Assembly: GCA_027946365.1 (NCBI GenBank)
Contig: JAPEUQ010000012.1
Span: 1,240,001 to 1,304,000 of the forward strand
Length of the DNA: 64,000 nt
Direction of reading: 5' to 3'
Origin: Kalmusia sp. IMI 367209
Taxonomy: Eukaryota; Ascomycota; Dothideomycetes; Pleosporales; Didymosphaeriaceae
The first letter of the stretch is position 1. Each line of letters opens with the position of its first letter. Made by a program: the position numbers and the translations under genes. The notes under the pieces are model-generated. The model worked only from the letters and a program-made list of their open reading frames with translations, was not told the origin of the DNA and searched no databases. Positions 32,069-43,765 of the stretch are shown here, one piece after another.

Positions 32069-34544
32069 TCAACGCAAACCTGCCTTGGTGATCTTGACAG
32101 TATGCGCAATAGGTTGCAGGATACCCTTGTTATCAACCGCACCAAGTGCCTGGCCCTTACTCCATCCCATCTTCTCAAGCAAAGCGCGACCCTTGTTCTC
32201 CGGACCGAGCTCAGGAGCAGATGCACCGACGACTTCGCCGTCCCGGTATGACACCGTCGGGCGGGTCTTGCCACTCTTGTCCCTTTTCTTTGAAGGAGTT
32301 GCTAATCTCTCGACACGTAGAAGACGGTGCTTAAACTTCTTCTGATCTAACAGTGCATCGAAAGCATCGTCATCAAACGCCCCCGTACGGCTAGTCTTGG
32401 AAAGGACTGTAAAGCGGGTTGCTCCGTCGCCTCGTGATCTTGAGGTAAGACCGAGATTGTGTACAAACTGATGGACAGCGGCGCGTCTGTGGGCTTCCAT
32501 GGGGGGCAAAGAGAGGGTTTGCATGCCAGACACCATAAAAGTGCGTATCTCATCAATGACCTCCTCCATAACGAAGCCTTCCTTGTACTTGACGCTGAGG
32601 TCCGCACCTTTGCCTTTCCTACCCAACAGCCCCTGCTTGCGCAACTCCTCCCGTTCAGCCTTCTTGAGGCGCTTCTTAGTGCGATCAGCCTCCCATGATG
32701 CTTGCATCTGCTCGTTTAGATCCGAATCATCCAGCTCAGGGGGGATCCGACCGCGGCGACCTTTCTTCTTTAGCCTTAAAGATGGACGCTCGGTATCCAT
32801 AATATCGAAAGCGCCATACGGATCCATGTCAAGGGCATCAGCCATTGCAGATGCGGAAGGAAAGCTCGGCTCGGTCCGTCTACCGCCACCAACTCGCTGT
32901 TGTCGTTTCTTATTCGGACGGGCGAAAGCCACCTGGGAAATTCCGGAGCGGGCGCTGGCGCTGGTAGTTGCGGGGCCAGCAAAATATTCATCTGCGGCAT
33001 GCAACACTAGGTCATCGGAGTCGATGCCAAGCTCTTCTTGTTTCTGGAATGCCCGTGCAATTTGCTCGTCGCTGATAGCTTCGTCAAGACTCCCGTCAAT
33101 GTCGAACTCTGAATCACTCGAGTCGCTGGAGTCACTCTCGGAATCTATCGCCATGTTTTGGGCACGAGAAAGTTGCCTGGCCTCGAATGCTTTGATTAGT
33201 CTCTGGTCGGACGGTGAAGTAAGAAAAGTGGCCGGCAGCCATCTTGAGTCATCTGGCGTAGAACCTTCGTACACGACTAGATACTGGCGACCGGTTCCAC
33301 GAATGCGTGCTCCAAGGATACGATCGACAATATCTTCCACATCGGTCGAAGTGCTCATCCCATCCAGGTCACGAAGGTCGTCCGAGTTCCAGCCCTGATC
33401 ATCCTCCAGCTCTGCGGGGAGGTCGGGTTCTGCGTCTGCTGCGTCCGCCTTCCAGTCATTGTGGCTTCCGGCGTCCAAGTCCATCTCCCGACGAGCGAAG
33501 CCAGCGGCGGCAACCATATTGTCGGTGAGGCCAAGATCCTCAACATTCTGCATATAATCATCCATTGCGGCATCTCGATGATCAAAGTCGCCGTTGAAAA
33601 AGGTGTCCATGCTGGGGCGGTCTTTTACAGGTAGCCATCCAATACCTGGCTTGCTCCTTGACTCCCAAGGGATGACATGACCCTCCCACACAGGTCGTCC
33701 GCCACGTCGCTTCTCGAAGTGAGTGTCAATGACGCTATTGGTGTCGGAGTCGACGTCCGAAGCGTCCTGAGCACGCAATGGCTCTCGAGCTTGTGCAGGA
33801 TTAGTAAAGTCCTGCGTTGCGTCGGGAGGTATTCTACCTTTAGCTGACATGCTTGACACTGCCACCGTAGACGTTGCTACTTCTATACGAAGTGACGCTT
33901 GTTCCTCTGATGAGGTGCCCCTGAGGTACGGAGTGTTGGTCGATGAAGCAGTTTGATGGGTGTTGGAATCGGCTTCGGTGTGTGAGCCAGCAGTGAGGGC
34001 TGCAACAGACGGAGCGGCGTCTTGTTCTGCAGGAAGAGAGGTTGCGGAAGGCGTAAGCAGGGTGAGAGGAGTCTGGCCACGACCTCTAAAGACAATGAGC
34101 TCGCTCGACGCGCTGGAGGATGCGGAAGGCGTTGGGGAGGGGCTGCGGATGGTCATCTGGGCGAGAGCGTCTATAGCGACCCGTGACGGAGACGGAGACA
34201 GTGAGGGAGACGCAGAGGCAGCAGGTTTCTCTTGGACAGTGCCTTCCAGACAACCCGCACTCACGAACGTGACGGGCATGTGGCGGAGTCTTTTGGAGGT
34301 GTCGAAGGCAGCGGAGCGGTGACTGCTCATGTACCGGGCCTCGTCGCGCAGGGAGAATTGCCGTGTGACCGCCGCCGCCGCTAGAAACGAAAGGTCAACC
34401 AAGGCAAACGGGTGGAAGGCGCCATGCTGCCGTACCTTCCTGCAGCTGTGCCCGCGCGCCGAATCGGGACGAGAGCTGTCGTGGTGTCGCGCCCCGCGTG
34501 TTTGTTTTGGCCGGGCCTTTGCCCTTGGCTTTCTTCTTCGCCAT
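32069..34544 (-). CDS. SQS1: Sqs1-type G-patch/R3H protein
   Basis: Nuclear protein that in yeast stimulates the helicase Prp43 through its G-patch, acting in ribosome maturation and splicing. Two exons on the minus strand, 34436-34544 and 32069-34380 (55-bp intron GTACGG...CTAG, phase 1), give 806 residues. The N-terminus MAKKKAKGKGP leads across the splice to FSLRDEARYMSSHR, a conserved start of the family. Long acidic stretches occupy the middle (DSESDSSDSSDSEFDIDGS). An R3H-like segment (HRRAAVHQFVHNLGL) lies near the C-terminal fifth. The protein ends in the G-patch NKGRALLEKMGWSKGQALG. The open frame continues upstream of the intron but without similarity, so the spliced start is preferred. 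Head-to-head with ATG4. Confidence 0.92.
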
Positions 34545-35137
34545 GGCAGCGGTCGGTCGCTAGGAAGCGTAGCAGTCGAGTGCAAATGCGGATGCGGATG
34601 CGGATGCGGAGGCGAGGGCGAGGGCGAGGGCGAGGGCAGGTGGAGAGAATTGTATGTCGTAAACGTCAACGAGTGGCGGCGGCGGGCCTGGGTTATCGAT
34701 AAGCAGCGGACCGTCATGCAGGCTCCATCGCGGGCAGCTTCTGACGTTTCCACGAGAAATGTTAGGCGCAGCTCGATTGCTGCAAACGAGGGATTGCAGG
34801 ATGATGTGACTGTTGACTGGCCACACGCATTGGACGTCGAGGTAGAGGGGTGGTGGTACCTCGCCGTACAATGCAGCCCGCGCGGGCTCAACGAGCCAAC
34901 GGAGCGCCCCGCCCCCGCGTCCAGGCAGCGCGCTGCTGGTGACCTCAGCCCTGACCAGGTAGCTCATGCGTGCACCTGTCCCAACACCACGCCCCACACC
35001 TTTCGCATTGCACTCACCACCCTCTGGTCCATGTCGCTATCGCTAGCCATGGTGCTGAACTGACCGTCGAATAACATCACATACCCTCTCAGCTCTAGTT
35101 TTACCCGCCCCCTGGCCCCTTGCGCTGACCCGCCGCC
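34545..35137. promoter_or_regulatory. divergent spacer SQS1 / ATG4
   Basis: 593 bp between divergent start codons. It includes a run of 6-bp units (GGATGC then GAGGGC) at about 34587-34637, likely a microsatellite in the SQS1 5' region. Confidence 0.45.
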
Positions 35138-36543
35138 ATGAACGAGTTTGAGCGCGTTGGCAGGACTATTCTCCGCTCTGTGTATGATCCACTACCCAGC
35201 AATAACAGCAACGAGCCCATATGGTGTCTGGGTCGGCGGTACGATCCCAAGACGCCGTTGCCGAAGCCCGCAGACACCTCCGCCGAGACACCTTTGACCC
35301 CCTCTCCCGCACCACAGACTGAGCGGACCGGCGGCATAGAAGACGAGAGCTGGATACGCACAAGCGCAGATGAGTCTGGCGGCAAGGAGGCAGCAAATGG
35401 CGGCGAGGATCCTGATCAGTATGGAGGCTGGCCGCAGCCCTTCCTCGACGACTTCGAGTCAAGAGCATGGATGACCTACCGGTCGGGCTTTACGCCCATT
35501 CAAAAGAGTCAGGACCGCAAGGCAGCAGCCGCCATGAGCTTCAGAGTGAGAATGCAGAACTTGGCGCAGAGTGCTTTCACTTCCGACTCGGGGTTTGGTT
35601 GCATGATACGCTCCGGCCAGTGCATCCTTGCGAACGCGCTCTTGGAACTACGATTAGGACGAGGCAGGTCGCTCCCTGGACACTTCGATGAGAACTAGAG
35701 CTAATCTGGCGATAGATTGGAGACTGCAAGACTCACGGGCGGAGCAGCGTGACCGCCCCGTCCTCTCGCTGTTTGCCGATGATCCCAAGGCACCCTTCTC
35801 TGTGCACCGTTTCGTAGAACATGGAGCAGCTGAGTGCGGTAAATATCCTGGGGAGTGGTTTGGGCCGTCAGCAACAGCGCGCTGCATACAGGACCTCGTC
35901 AAAAACTATCCAAGCGCAGGCTTGAGGGTGTACAACTCCGGCGATGGCGCCGACATATACGAAGACAAGCTCCGAGAGGTTGCCGTTGACGACGATGGCA
36001 AGTTCCAACCTACCTTGATCCTAGTAGGCACCCGCCTAGGGATCGAGAAAATCACGCCGGTATACTGGGAAGCTCTCAAGACTTCGCTTCAACTGAAGCA
36101 GTCCGTAGGTATCGCAGGGTGAGTCACACAGACACACACACATTTATTCCACGTCATGCCGCTGAACATACTTTAGTGGTCGCCCCTCGGCATCTCACTA
36201 TTTCGTCGGCATTCAAGGAAATCATTTCTTCTATCTTGATCCGCATTTCTCTCGGCCTCTGCTACCGTATCACGAGGACCCTTCCGCCTATTCCGCAGAA
36301 GATATCGCCACCTGCCACACTCGGCGCCTCCGCCGCATCGAGATCCGGGAAATGGATCCGTCAATGCTCATCGCATTCTTGATTCGCGACGACAAGGATT
36401 TCGAAGACTGGAAAGAGGGTATCGTGAGCGTGCAGGGCAAGGTCATTGTGCACGTTAGCAAGTCGCAACCGCCCCCACGCGGACAAGAGAGGGAGGGCGC
36501 AATCGAAGAGGTAGAAAGCTTTGACGAAGACGGGCTGCAGTAG
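35138..36543 (+). CDS. ATG4: autophagy cysteine protease Atg4
   Basis: Processes and delipidates Atg8 during autophagy. Three exons, 35138-35663, 35716-36118 and 36177-36543, give 431 residues. Catalytic Cys155 lies in SDSGFGCMIRSGQ (Phe instead of the usual Trp just before the Gly-Cys), and the Asp-His pair is D331 and H333 in FFYLDPHFSRPLLP. The N-terminus NEPIWCLGRRY and the GGRPSASHYFVG junction are family hallmarks. Intron 1 begins with GC (GAG/GCAGGT), with a GCTAAT branch-like site and a GATAG end; GT alternatives break the frame. Intron 2 is a normal GTGAGT...TTAG. The C-terminal tail is acidic (EEVESFDEDG). Confidence 0.94.
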
Positions 36544-37285
36544 GCGGCCGGTAGTAGGATATGCACATTTACAACATCAGCCCCTGATAGTGTTTCGAGT
36601 CATATCCATGTGATGGGCAAACACGCTATAGAGAGGTTGGCGCGGCGTTGTGTTACTTCATCTGGGCACTGTCATGGAAAGCATTAGGGAACTGGAGTTT
36701 GGCTATATATCCGTAAATTCCGCGATTCTGTCGTCATGAGATATGAGAAATAATACTAAACAATCGCCACCGTCAGTTTCTAATGCGCCACCAAGTAGAC
36801 GAAAGCACTCACCCTATTATCTTTGACTAAATGCAGACTCGATTCTTCTTCAAGAACCGACGAGTACACCATACACGGTGTGATATCGTGTTTGGGGCGC
36901 GTACTAACCGCTATGTTACCAAATATGACTCATCGTCAAGAGCACACCAATCCTGCCGTGTTCCTTTGTATCAGACCGGACGACTATATCCGATCTTGAT
37001 TGAAGTATAGGTGTTAGGCAGGAACGAGAAAGAAACCACAGGAGGCACGCGCCATGGAGCACATTCAGATGAAGTGGAAAGAATTGATTCGTTCCGAGGT
37101 ATACTATACACCCTCTGTGGTATCGGACCCCGTAGTTGGACCATAAGACTCACGGCCCTGGAAGACAAGCAAACCGTCCCATGATCGCATTAAAATGACC
37201 CATGAACACCGACCCCATAACCGACTTCATTCAAAACAGTGAACGAAGATAGAAACCCATGAAAAAAAGCCACTCAACCAACCAC
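36544..37285. other. convergent spacer ATG4 / H2B
   Basis: 742 bp between facing stop codons. No gene or RNA was recognised; expected to hold both 3' UTRs. Confidence 0.35.
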
Positions 37286-37844
<559 letters not shown>

Positions 37845-38307
37845 TTTTGGTGATTGGAGAGGCTGGGTGAGTTTGGGGTGGTGTTTGAGTGTAGAACTGC
37901 AGCGTGGTGAGATGCGGGCGATGAAGCGGGTGGATGTCGAGATGGAGGAGAAAAGGTCGTCGGCGGGCGGGGGACGCGCTTCTTATGGGGAGCGCGCTGC
38001 GTGTTGTGATCCAGCGGCGCCTGCCTTGGTCCGTGCGGTGTCGCTGCGCTCTTGGGCGGTTGGGCGGCTTAGCGAGCCACTGCGGTACGCCAGTCTGATC
38101 CGTAATGGGCGCAAGCGCGCTAGTGAGGGCAGGTTGATCTCGCGCACCACAACACGCCGCGCCGTCCTTATAAGCTGCCCGCCGCCCCGACGTCTGCCCT
38201 CCATCCATCGTCTCGACACCACACCCACGCCCGCACCCAACGCCGCCCATCTCAGCGACCCAAGCCACCTTTACCCACTTTCCAGTTCTAACCAACACTC
38301 TTCCAAA
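37845..38307. promoter_or_regulatory. H2B-H2A divergent promoter
   Basis: 463 bp between the two histone start codons, the usual shared promoter that keeps the pair co-expressed in S phase. Repeated GGGCGGTT/GGGCGGCT blocks sit near 38053-38070. I do not identify a specific binding site. Confidence 0.6.
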
Positions 38308-38920
38308 ATGACTGGTGGCAAATCCGGAGGCAAGGCCAGCGGCTCCAAGTCCAGCGCCCAATCGTGAGTTACCACTTCCGGCATCGCTTTGCATCGCGAT
38401 CCGTTGCAGCCCGCCTTGTGCGCATTTGCGCCTTGGCTTTAGACGCGTATTGTTTTGATCTGACGCGTCCTCCCCTCTCGTGTTTCCATCTCGTCTAGTA
38501 TATCGCGCTAACATGGCACAGTCGTTCGTCCAAGGCTGGTCTCGCTTTCCCCGTCGGCCGTGTCCACCGTCTCTTGCGCAAGGGCAATTACGCTCAGCGT
38601 GTCGGTGCTGGTGCCCCCGTGTACCTTGCTGCCGTTCTCGAGTACTTGGCTGCCGAAATCCTCGAGTTGGCCGGCAATGCTGCGCGTGACAACAAGAAGA
38701 CGCGTATCATCCCCCGTCATCTCCAGCTCGCCATCCGCAACGACGAGGAGTTGAACAAGCTTCTCGGCCATGTCACCATTGCCCAGGGTGGTGTGCTCCC
38801 CAACATTCACCAGAGTACGTCTCTTCCTGACTTCTACCACACTACAGTCGCTGATTTTTTGCAGACCTGCTCCCCAAGAAGACGGCCAAGCCTGGCAAGG
38901 GTCCCTCACAGGAGCTCTAA
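38308..38920 (+). CDS. HTA1: histone H2A (SQEL tail)
   Basis: Core nucleosome histone. Three exons, 38308-38363, 38522-38814 and 38865-38920 (introns of 158 and 50 bp, phases 2 and 1), give 134 residues. The sequence reads [19 protein letters not shown], then [40 protein letters not shown], and the docking region [19 protein letters not shown]. The tail ends SQEL, the damage-phosphorylation motif that makes fungal H2A serve as H2A.X. Intron 1 is the longest in any gene of the gene-rich part. Confidence 0.98.
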
Positions 38921-39565
38921 GCGATTTCTTTTTTCGGCGCGGTTCGGTGTTTTTCATGATAATGGGGTTTGGTCTGGGTCTCGGTTCACGGCTTTTCATC
39001 ACGGGGTTTAAATACCAGAGCTGTACATTATTCCCACATTGATGGGTGGTGGCTCACGAGCTTCTTCAATTAAGGGATTACTTCAATTTTGTTCTTATGC
39101 TTTTTGTGATGCTATCTGTTCCGTCAGTCCCAGCCAACGATTTCCGTTCTTGGTGGCATCGCCTTGACTGCCTTTCTCTTTGTCGTTGGTAGAGCTGAAA
39201 CGGTATGGCAAAAATACTCTTTCTGTCCTGTCGCAACTGAGCAAGCTCTTGCGCGCACGTACATGGATTCACAGGCACGGCACTGAAATTGCAACAATAA
39301 ACGATGCACTATGAATGAATTATTGACATAGTGGGCAGAGCTACATTGGTCGTGCTGACTGCGTTTCGAAGGATGGATAGGGAAATAGCCAATTGAGAAT
39401 TCTGATACGGTGCGGTAATGCCACGGTGTTTTTTTTTTTAGTTTTGAATTGACATGTGAAAAGCGTTTCACATATTTTCATTGCTAGTTGGACCATTTAG
39501 CAGTCTACGAGGCAGTCCCGTGGTCCCGTGATCTATGTACAAGCCCTTCTCCCATCCTTGGGCCC
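38921..39565. other. convergent spacer H2A / NDUFB9
   Basis: 645 bp between facing stop codons, with a T-run at about 39430-39439. Nothing else was recognised. Confidence 0.35.
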
Positions 39566-40087
39566 CTACAATGTCATCTTTGGCGGAGCTGCTCATCATT
39601 AGAAGCATTCCTCGTCGGAAAGCGGAACACTCACGATCCAGAATCGGGGCAGGCAGGTTGCGCTCGTACTTGGAGCCTGTAGCTGTTAGCCGTGTCCGCG
39701 GCCGTGTGCAGTCCCCATGGCTCACCTCCAGGCGCGGTCGGTGGGCGGTACGGGTCCGGATGCTTCCACTTCTCCAAGAGACCCTCGGTCTCCTTGATCA
39801 GATCCTGAAAACGCGTCAGCAATGCCGCCGCGTGCAAGGGTTCAATGCATATCGTACTCTCTGCCGGCGTGGCTCGATAACGTGCTTGTTGGCCTCGAAG
39901 AGCGATCGTATGTACATGGCCTGGCCCCGCCAGAGGTACCTATGGACGGCCCAGTCAAGAGCGAGTTTGAGCGAGCGCCGGTACAGCCGACTGTGTATTG
40001 TCAGTGATGCCGTCGTCACGGAGGGCTCTCTATCGCGCCAGGGAGCTGGTGGGCAGGTACGCACAGGACCTGTGTTTTGGAGCTCAT
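39566..40087 (-). CDS. NDUFB9: complex I subunit NDUFB9 (LYR family, B22)
   Basis: Accessory subunit of mitochondrial NADH dehydrogenase with an LYR motif that binds the acyl carrier protein. Five exons on the minus strand (40065-40087, 39858-39990, 39726-39804, 39635-39676, 39566-39588) give only 99 residues. Introns are 74, 53, 49 and 46 bp, all GT-AG. Splicing restores MSSKTQVLRLYRRSLKLALD, with the LYR triplet, then YLWRGQAMYIRSLFEANKHV, LLEKWKHPDPYRPPTAPGG and SKYERNLPAP. It ends LDPPPKMTL. The first and last exons are 23 nt each, so no single open frame shows the gene. Head-to-head with KGD2. Confidence 0.88.
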
Positions 40088-40398
40088 AGCAGCGGCGAGC
40101 GCGTCTGTGGCAGTCTGGATATGTAGTTGGGCGTGTGGAAGCCGGCGTCGGCGGTTGCAATGGCTAAGAATCGCGATGTGATGAGAGCAGCCCCGGTTTG
40201 ACGTTCGATCGAGCTGCTCGGCGCGGCACCGGAAAAGCCCTGCACTAAACCACGTTCGGGAGCCATGACAGAGCTTCTGCATCAAGGCCAGTTCGACCTC
40301 AATCAATTCCCTCACGACCTGTTTACCCGCCATCCCCTTCTCCTCTCCGCATCTCGCATTCCTCGCCCGCTCTTCCGCCATCCACCGCGAGATTCACA
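40088..40398. promoter_or_regulatory. divergent spacer NDUFB9 / KGD2
   Basis: 311 bp between divergent start codons of two mitochondrial energy genes. Likely shared promoter; no motif was identified. Confidence 0.4.
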
Positions 40399-42094
40399 AT
40401 GTCTCGGCAGCAGTGTCTCCGCCGTCTGGCGGCTTCGACGCCTTTGCGACCCATGCCGCTGGTACGCGTCTCAAGAACTGTCCGCTTGTCCGCTTCCCCT
40501 GCGACGCGCAGCTTCTCAGCCGTATCACGAGCAACCTCCTCTGGTCTACTAAAACAGGCCTCAAGGTCACTGCACCCATTGGTGATTTAAGATCATGTGC
40601 TGATGTCTGCAGACGACCGGCCCAGCAATCACGACAGCGCGTCGCCCTTTTGTCGCAATCGCGAAGCTATGGTATGCATCTTCAAGGGCGCATATCAAGC
40701 GAGCGCGCAGTCGGACTAACACTCGTGCAGCCGATACCGTGGTCAAGGTGCCACAGATGGCTGAGTCCATCACAGAGGGCACGTTGAAGCAGTGGTCAAA
40801 ACGTGAGTTCTCCGAGGACAGCCCAAGTCGACTTCAGAACAGCACTCTAATACATATCAGAGGTCGGCGACTACGTTGAGCAGGATGAGGAGATTGCTAC
40901 TATCGAGACGGACAAAGTACGCGGTTTCTCCACGAGTTAATAGGCCGCCGATTGACCTAATCTAGATTGACGTATCGGTCAACGCCCCCGAAGCCGGTAC
41001 AATCAAAGAATTCCTCGTCAACGAGGAGGATACCGTCACGGTTGGACAGGATCTGGTGAAGCTCGAACTTGGCGGAGCACCTTCAGGCGGCGAGAAGGCA
41101 GCCAAAGACGAGCCCAAGGAACCGGCGCCAAAGGACCAGGAGACTTCGTCTCAGCCTCAAGGCGGACAGGAGCAGCCAAAAGAGGACAAACCCGCTCCCC
41201 AGAAGGAGGAGTCGAAACCTGAGCCCCCAAAGCAGGAGTCCAAGCCCGCGCCGCCGCCCCAAAAGTCGTCCCAGCAAAGGGAGCAAAAATCTAGCGAGTC
41301 TGAGTCAAAGTCGACATCTGCCTCGGGTTCTCGCGAAGAGCGTCGCGTGAAGATGAACCGCATGCGCCTCCGAATTGCCGAGCGCCTTAAGCAGTCACAA
41401 AACACGGCTGCCTCTCTCACAACCTTCAATGAGGTCGACATGTCCTCCATAATGGAGTTTCGTAAACTTTTTAAGGATGAGATTCTCAAGAAGCAGGGCG
41501 TTAAGCTTGGTTTCATGTCGGCCTTCTCGCGTGCCTGCATCCTAGCCATGAAAGAGGTACCCGCGGTTAACGCCTCCATCGAAGGCCCGAACGGTGGCGA
41601 CACTATCGTCTACCGCGACTATGTGGATATTTCGGTCGCTGTCGCTACCGAAAAGGGTTTAGTAACGCCTGTCGTCCGCAACGCTGAGTCACTGGACATG
41701 GTTGGCATCGAGAGAGCGATTGCGGACCTCGGAAAGAAGGCTCGGGACAATAAGCTTACGATCGAGGATATGGCTGGAGGTACATTCACCATCAGCAATG
41801 GTGGTGTCTTTGGTAGCTTGATGGGTACGCCTATCATCAATTTGCCGCAGACTGCTGTGTTGGGTCTGCACGCAATCAAGGACAAACCCGTTGCCATCAA
41901 CGGCAAGGTGGAGATTCGTCCTGTAAGTCGACCATGCATATCATTTTTGCACATTTCGTGCTAATTCGAATTGCCAGATGATGTATCTCGCTCTCACCTA
42001 CGATCATCGTCTGCTCGATGGAAGGGAAGCCGTCACCTTCCTCGTGAAGATCAAGGAATTTATCGAGGACCCGCGGAAGATGCTCCTTGGTTAG
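40399..42094 (+). CDS. KGD2: 2-oxoglutarate dehydrogenase E2 (dihydrolipoamide succinyltransferase)
   Basis: Core subunit of the mitochondrial 2-oxoglutarate dehydrogenase complex of the TCA cycle. Six exons (40399-40565, 40613-40671, 40731-40802, 40861-40916, 40966-41922, 41978-42094) give 475 residues. A presequence rich in Arg and Ser ([13 protein letters not shown]...) is followed by the lipoyl domain starting [19 protein letters not shown]; the lipoylated Lys is in ETDKIDV. A long Pro/Lys/Glu/Gln linker holds no recognisable E3-binding domain, as is usual for this E2. The acyltransferase domain starts near [20 protein letters not shown] and ends with the catalytic [12 protein letters not shown]. 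The small exons in the lipoyl region were placed by conserved sequence and frame. Confidence 0.96.
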
Positions 42095-43058
42095 AGCGAT
42101 CCATTGCATTTTCTTCTTTGGTTTTCGTTATGTTTCTAGTGGGATTTTGCATTGTCGAGGATGGAGGTTGTACATGTGAGATGTGGGATTAGGCATACTT
42201 GTTCAGCATAATCACCGCTGGGCCGGCTGTGTCGAGGTCTATACGGTGTACGAATAGGGAGAGGGATAAAAATATTTACATGCAAGAGTCATTCATGCCG
42301 TAGTGTAGTGACATTGTGCCGCCGTGTAGTTGTGTAGTTGTCTCTCTAGTCTGCGCAAAGTTCACGCCTGAAGTTGGCTGGAACATATAAATCGATCAAG
42401 TCACTTTGAGAAGCTTGCCTATTTCGTCGTGTGGCTAAACATTGTGCAGCATGTGCGCTGTTGGATTAAAGGGTGCGTGGTCCTAGGGTGGGCTACGAAC
42501 CTCCATCCCTGTTTCCGTGTCTTGCCATTTTTCATGGCCTAACCTCCTGGTCATGGATCTTTGTGTATACCATTATGTTTATGTTCGTTTTGACATATAT
42601 CGGGTTTATTATCATGTAGCAGTGAATTTTTGCTCCGCTTCGCAAAGAATGTTAGTATATAAAGTTAAATTAGTACAAGGACCCAAATTGTTCTATGAAT
42701 AGTACGACTTTTATGTCAACACCTTTACTGTAACCAACATTTAACACACATTTTAAGTATGAAAAAAGCAGAAGTCTGTTACTACTTTACTGTGCTTTAA
42801 ATTACGTACACAACTTTCTGATTTACAACAAATACATACGAGGTTAATATTTAAGTTCAATTTGTAAATCAAACATTATTCTCAATATATACAAGAGTAC
42901 AGACTTTGCCTGTAGCGTAGAGGTGCAATGGCGCATTATAATTACTATTTCCGCGACGTTACTTCCCCGCCTGTCTTGGGTTTTTTGTTCTTCCCAGGTC
43001 TGCGTTACGTGCTAGAAATTCTCGTTGCGCATACCCTCATCCCGTAGCATCCATATAA
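42095..43058. other. spacer at the edge of the gene-rich part
   Basis: 964 bp. From about 42600 it becomes clearly AT-richer, but without the dense TA-only texture of the block beyond 43.6 kb. No gene, RNA or repeat was recognised. Confidence 0.4.
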
Positions 43059-43447
43059 TTATGAAAATTGTGTTTGCTTCGTCATCAACGCAAGATGGAA
43101 TAAGCCTGAGATATTCTTAGAGCGTACGTCGGACACCGCCAGCGCACCGGCTTCTTTTAGAATAGTAAGGGCTGCAACGCGCTTGTCGGTATGTGGATAG
43201 ACTAGTGGGCTGATAGCGGTTCGGACATGTTCCTCAAGGGTCGCTGCATCGGGTTTAGGTTTGCGGCCTTGTCTTTTGGTTCTAGGTCCGCTTAGGTATG
43301 TATCTATGGTCTGTTCATAGACGCACAGTTCTTCTCTGGGCTAAGTCTAGGAGCACGCCGAGGTGGAGAAATCAGCTTACACGACCCTGTTCTTACTCAA
43401 AGCCTCGGGAAGCAAGGTTTTCTCCTCTCTCCGAGAGATGTCAATGG
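43059..43447 (-). pseudogene. coding-like 3' end at the border of the AT block
   Basis: Minus-strand exon 43059-43335 encodes 91 residues with balanced, protein-like composition: TYLSGPRTKRQGRKPKPDAA, then LEEHVRTAISPLVYPHTDKR, VAALTILKEAGALAVSDVRS, and ending LALMTKQTQFS before TAA. A good intron (43336-43396, donor GTAAGA, GCTGAT branch-like site, CCCAG end) joins it in frame to about 17 codons upstream (ERGENLASRGFE). A stop codon is reached there and I find no Met. The 5' part is therefore either in a further exon I cannot place or lost next to the transposon block. I do not recognise the protein. Not visible as a Met-started frame. Confidence 0.42.
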
Positions 43448-43571
43448 CTGACCAGCGAGAAGACTATTACACACGTAATCTCAGCTTGTAATCTTGGGGG
43501 AAATAGGATGGATGAGAGGGAAATCAAGGGGATGGGGTGGGGGACTACACTCAACACTCATTTAGTATTAT

Positions 43572-43765
43572 TATCACGTCACCAAATATAGCAGTGTAGC
43601 CTCAACTTTAGGAAATTAATAGTAGATCGTAGGATAGACGAATCGCTGCTAGATAAGGCTAGCCTACTTCCCTATAATATAACCCCGTATTACATAATAG
43701 GCCCCATTAGCGTCTAATAGTACTAGATAGCGTTCTCTAAGTATTATAAACCTTAATATGTGATA
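43572..43765 (+). repeat. LTR of gypsy-type element B (5' copy)
   Basis: 194 bp starting TATCACGT (a TG start with G to A) and ending AATATGTGATA. The same sequence, inverted and more mutated, recurs at 53305-53497 and 60823-61014. The start of this LTR is the sharp edge of the AT-rich block. This copy is the least mutated of the three (more G and C kept). Confidence 0.7.

Noticed and set aside
34329..35063. 244-residue plus-strand open frame
   Set aside because: Largely antisense to SQS1 exon 1, its intron and the divergent promoter; its repeats come from a hexamer microsatellite.
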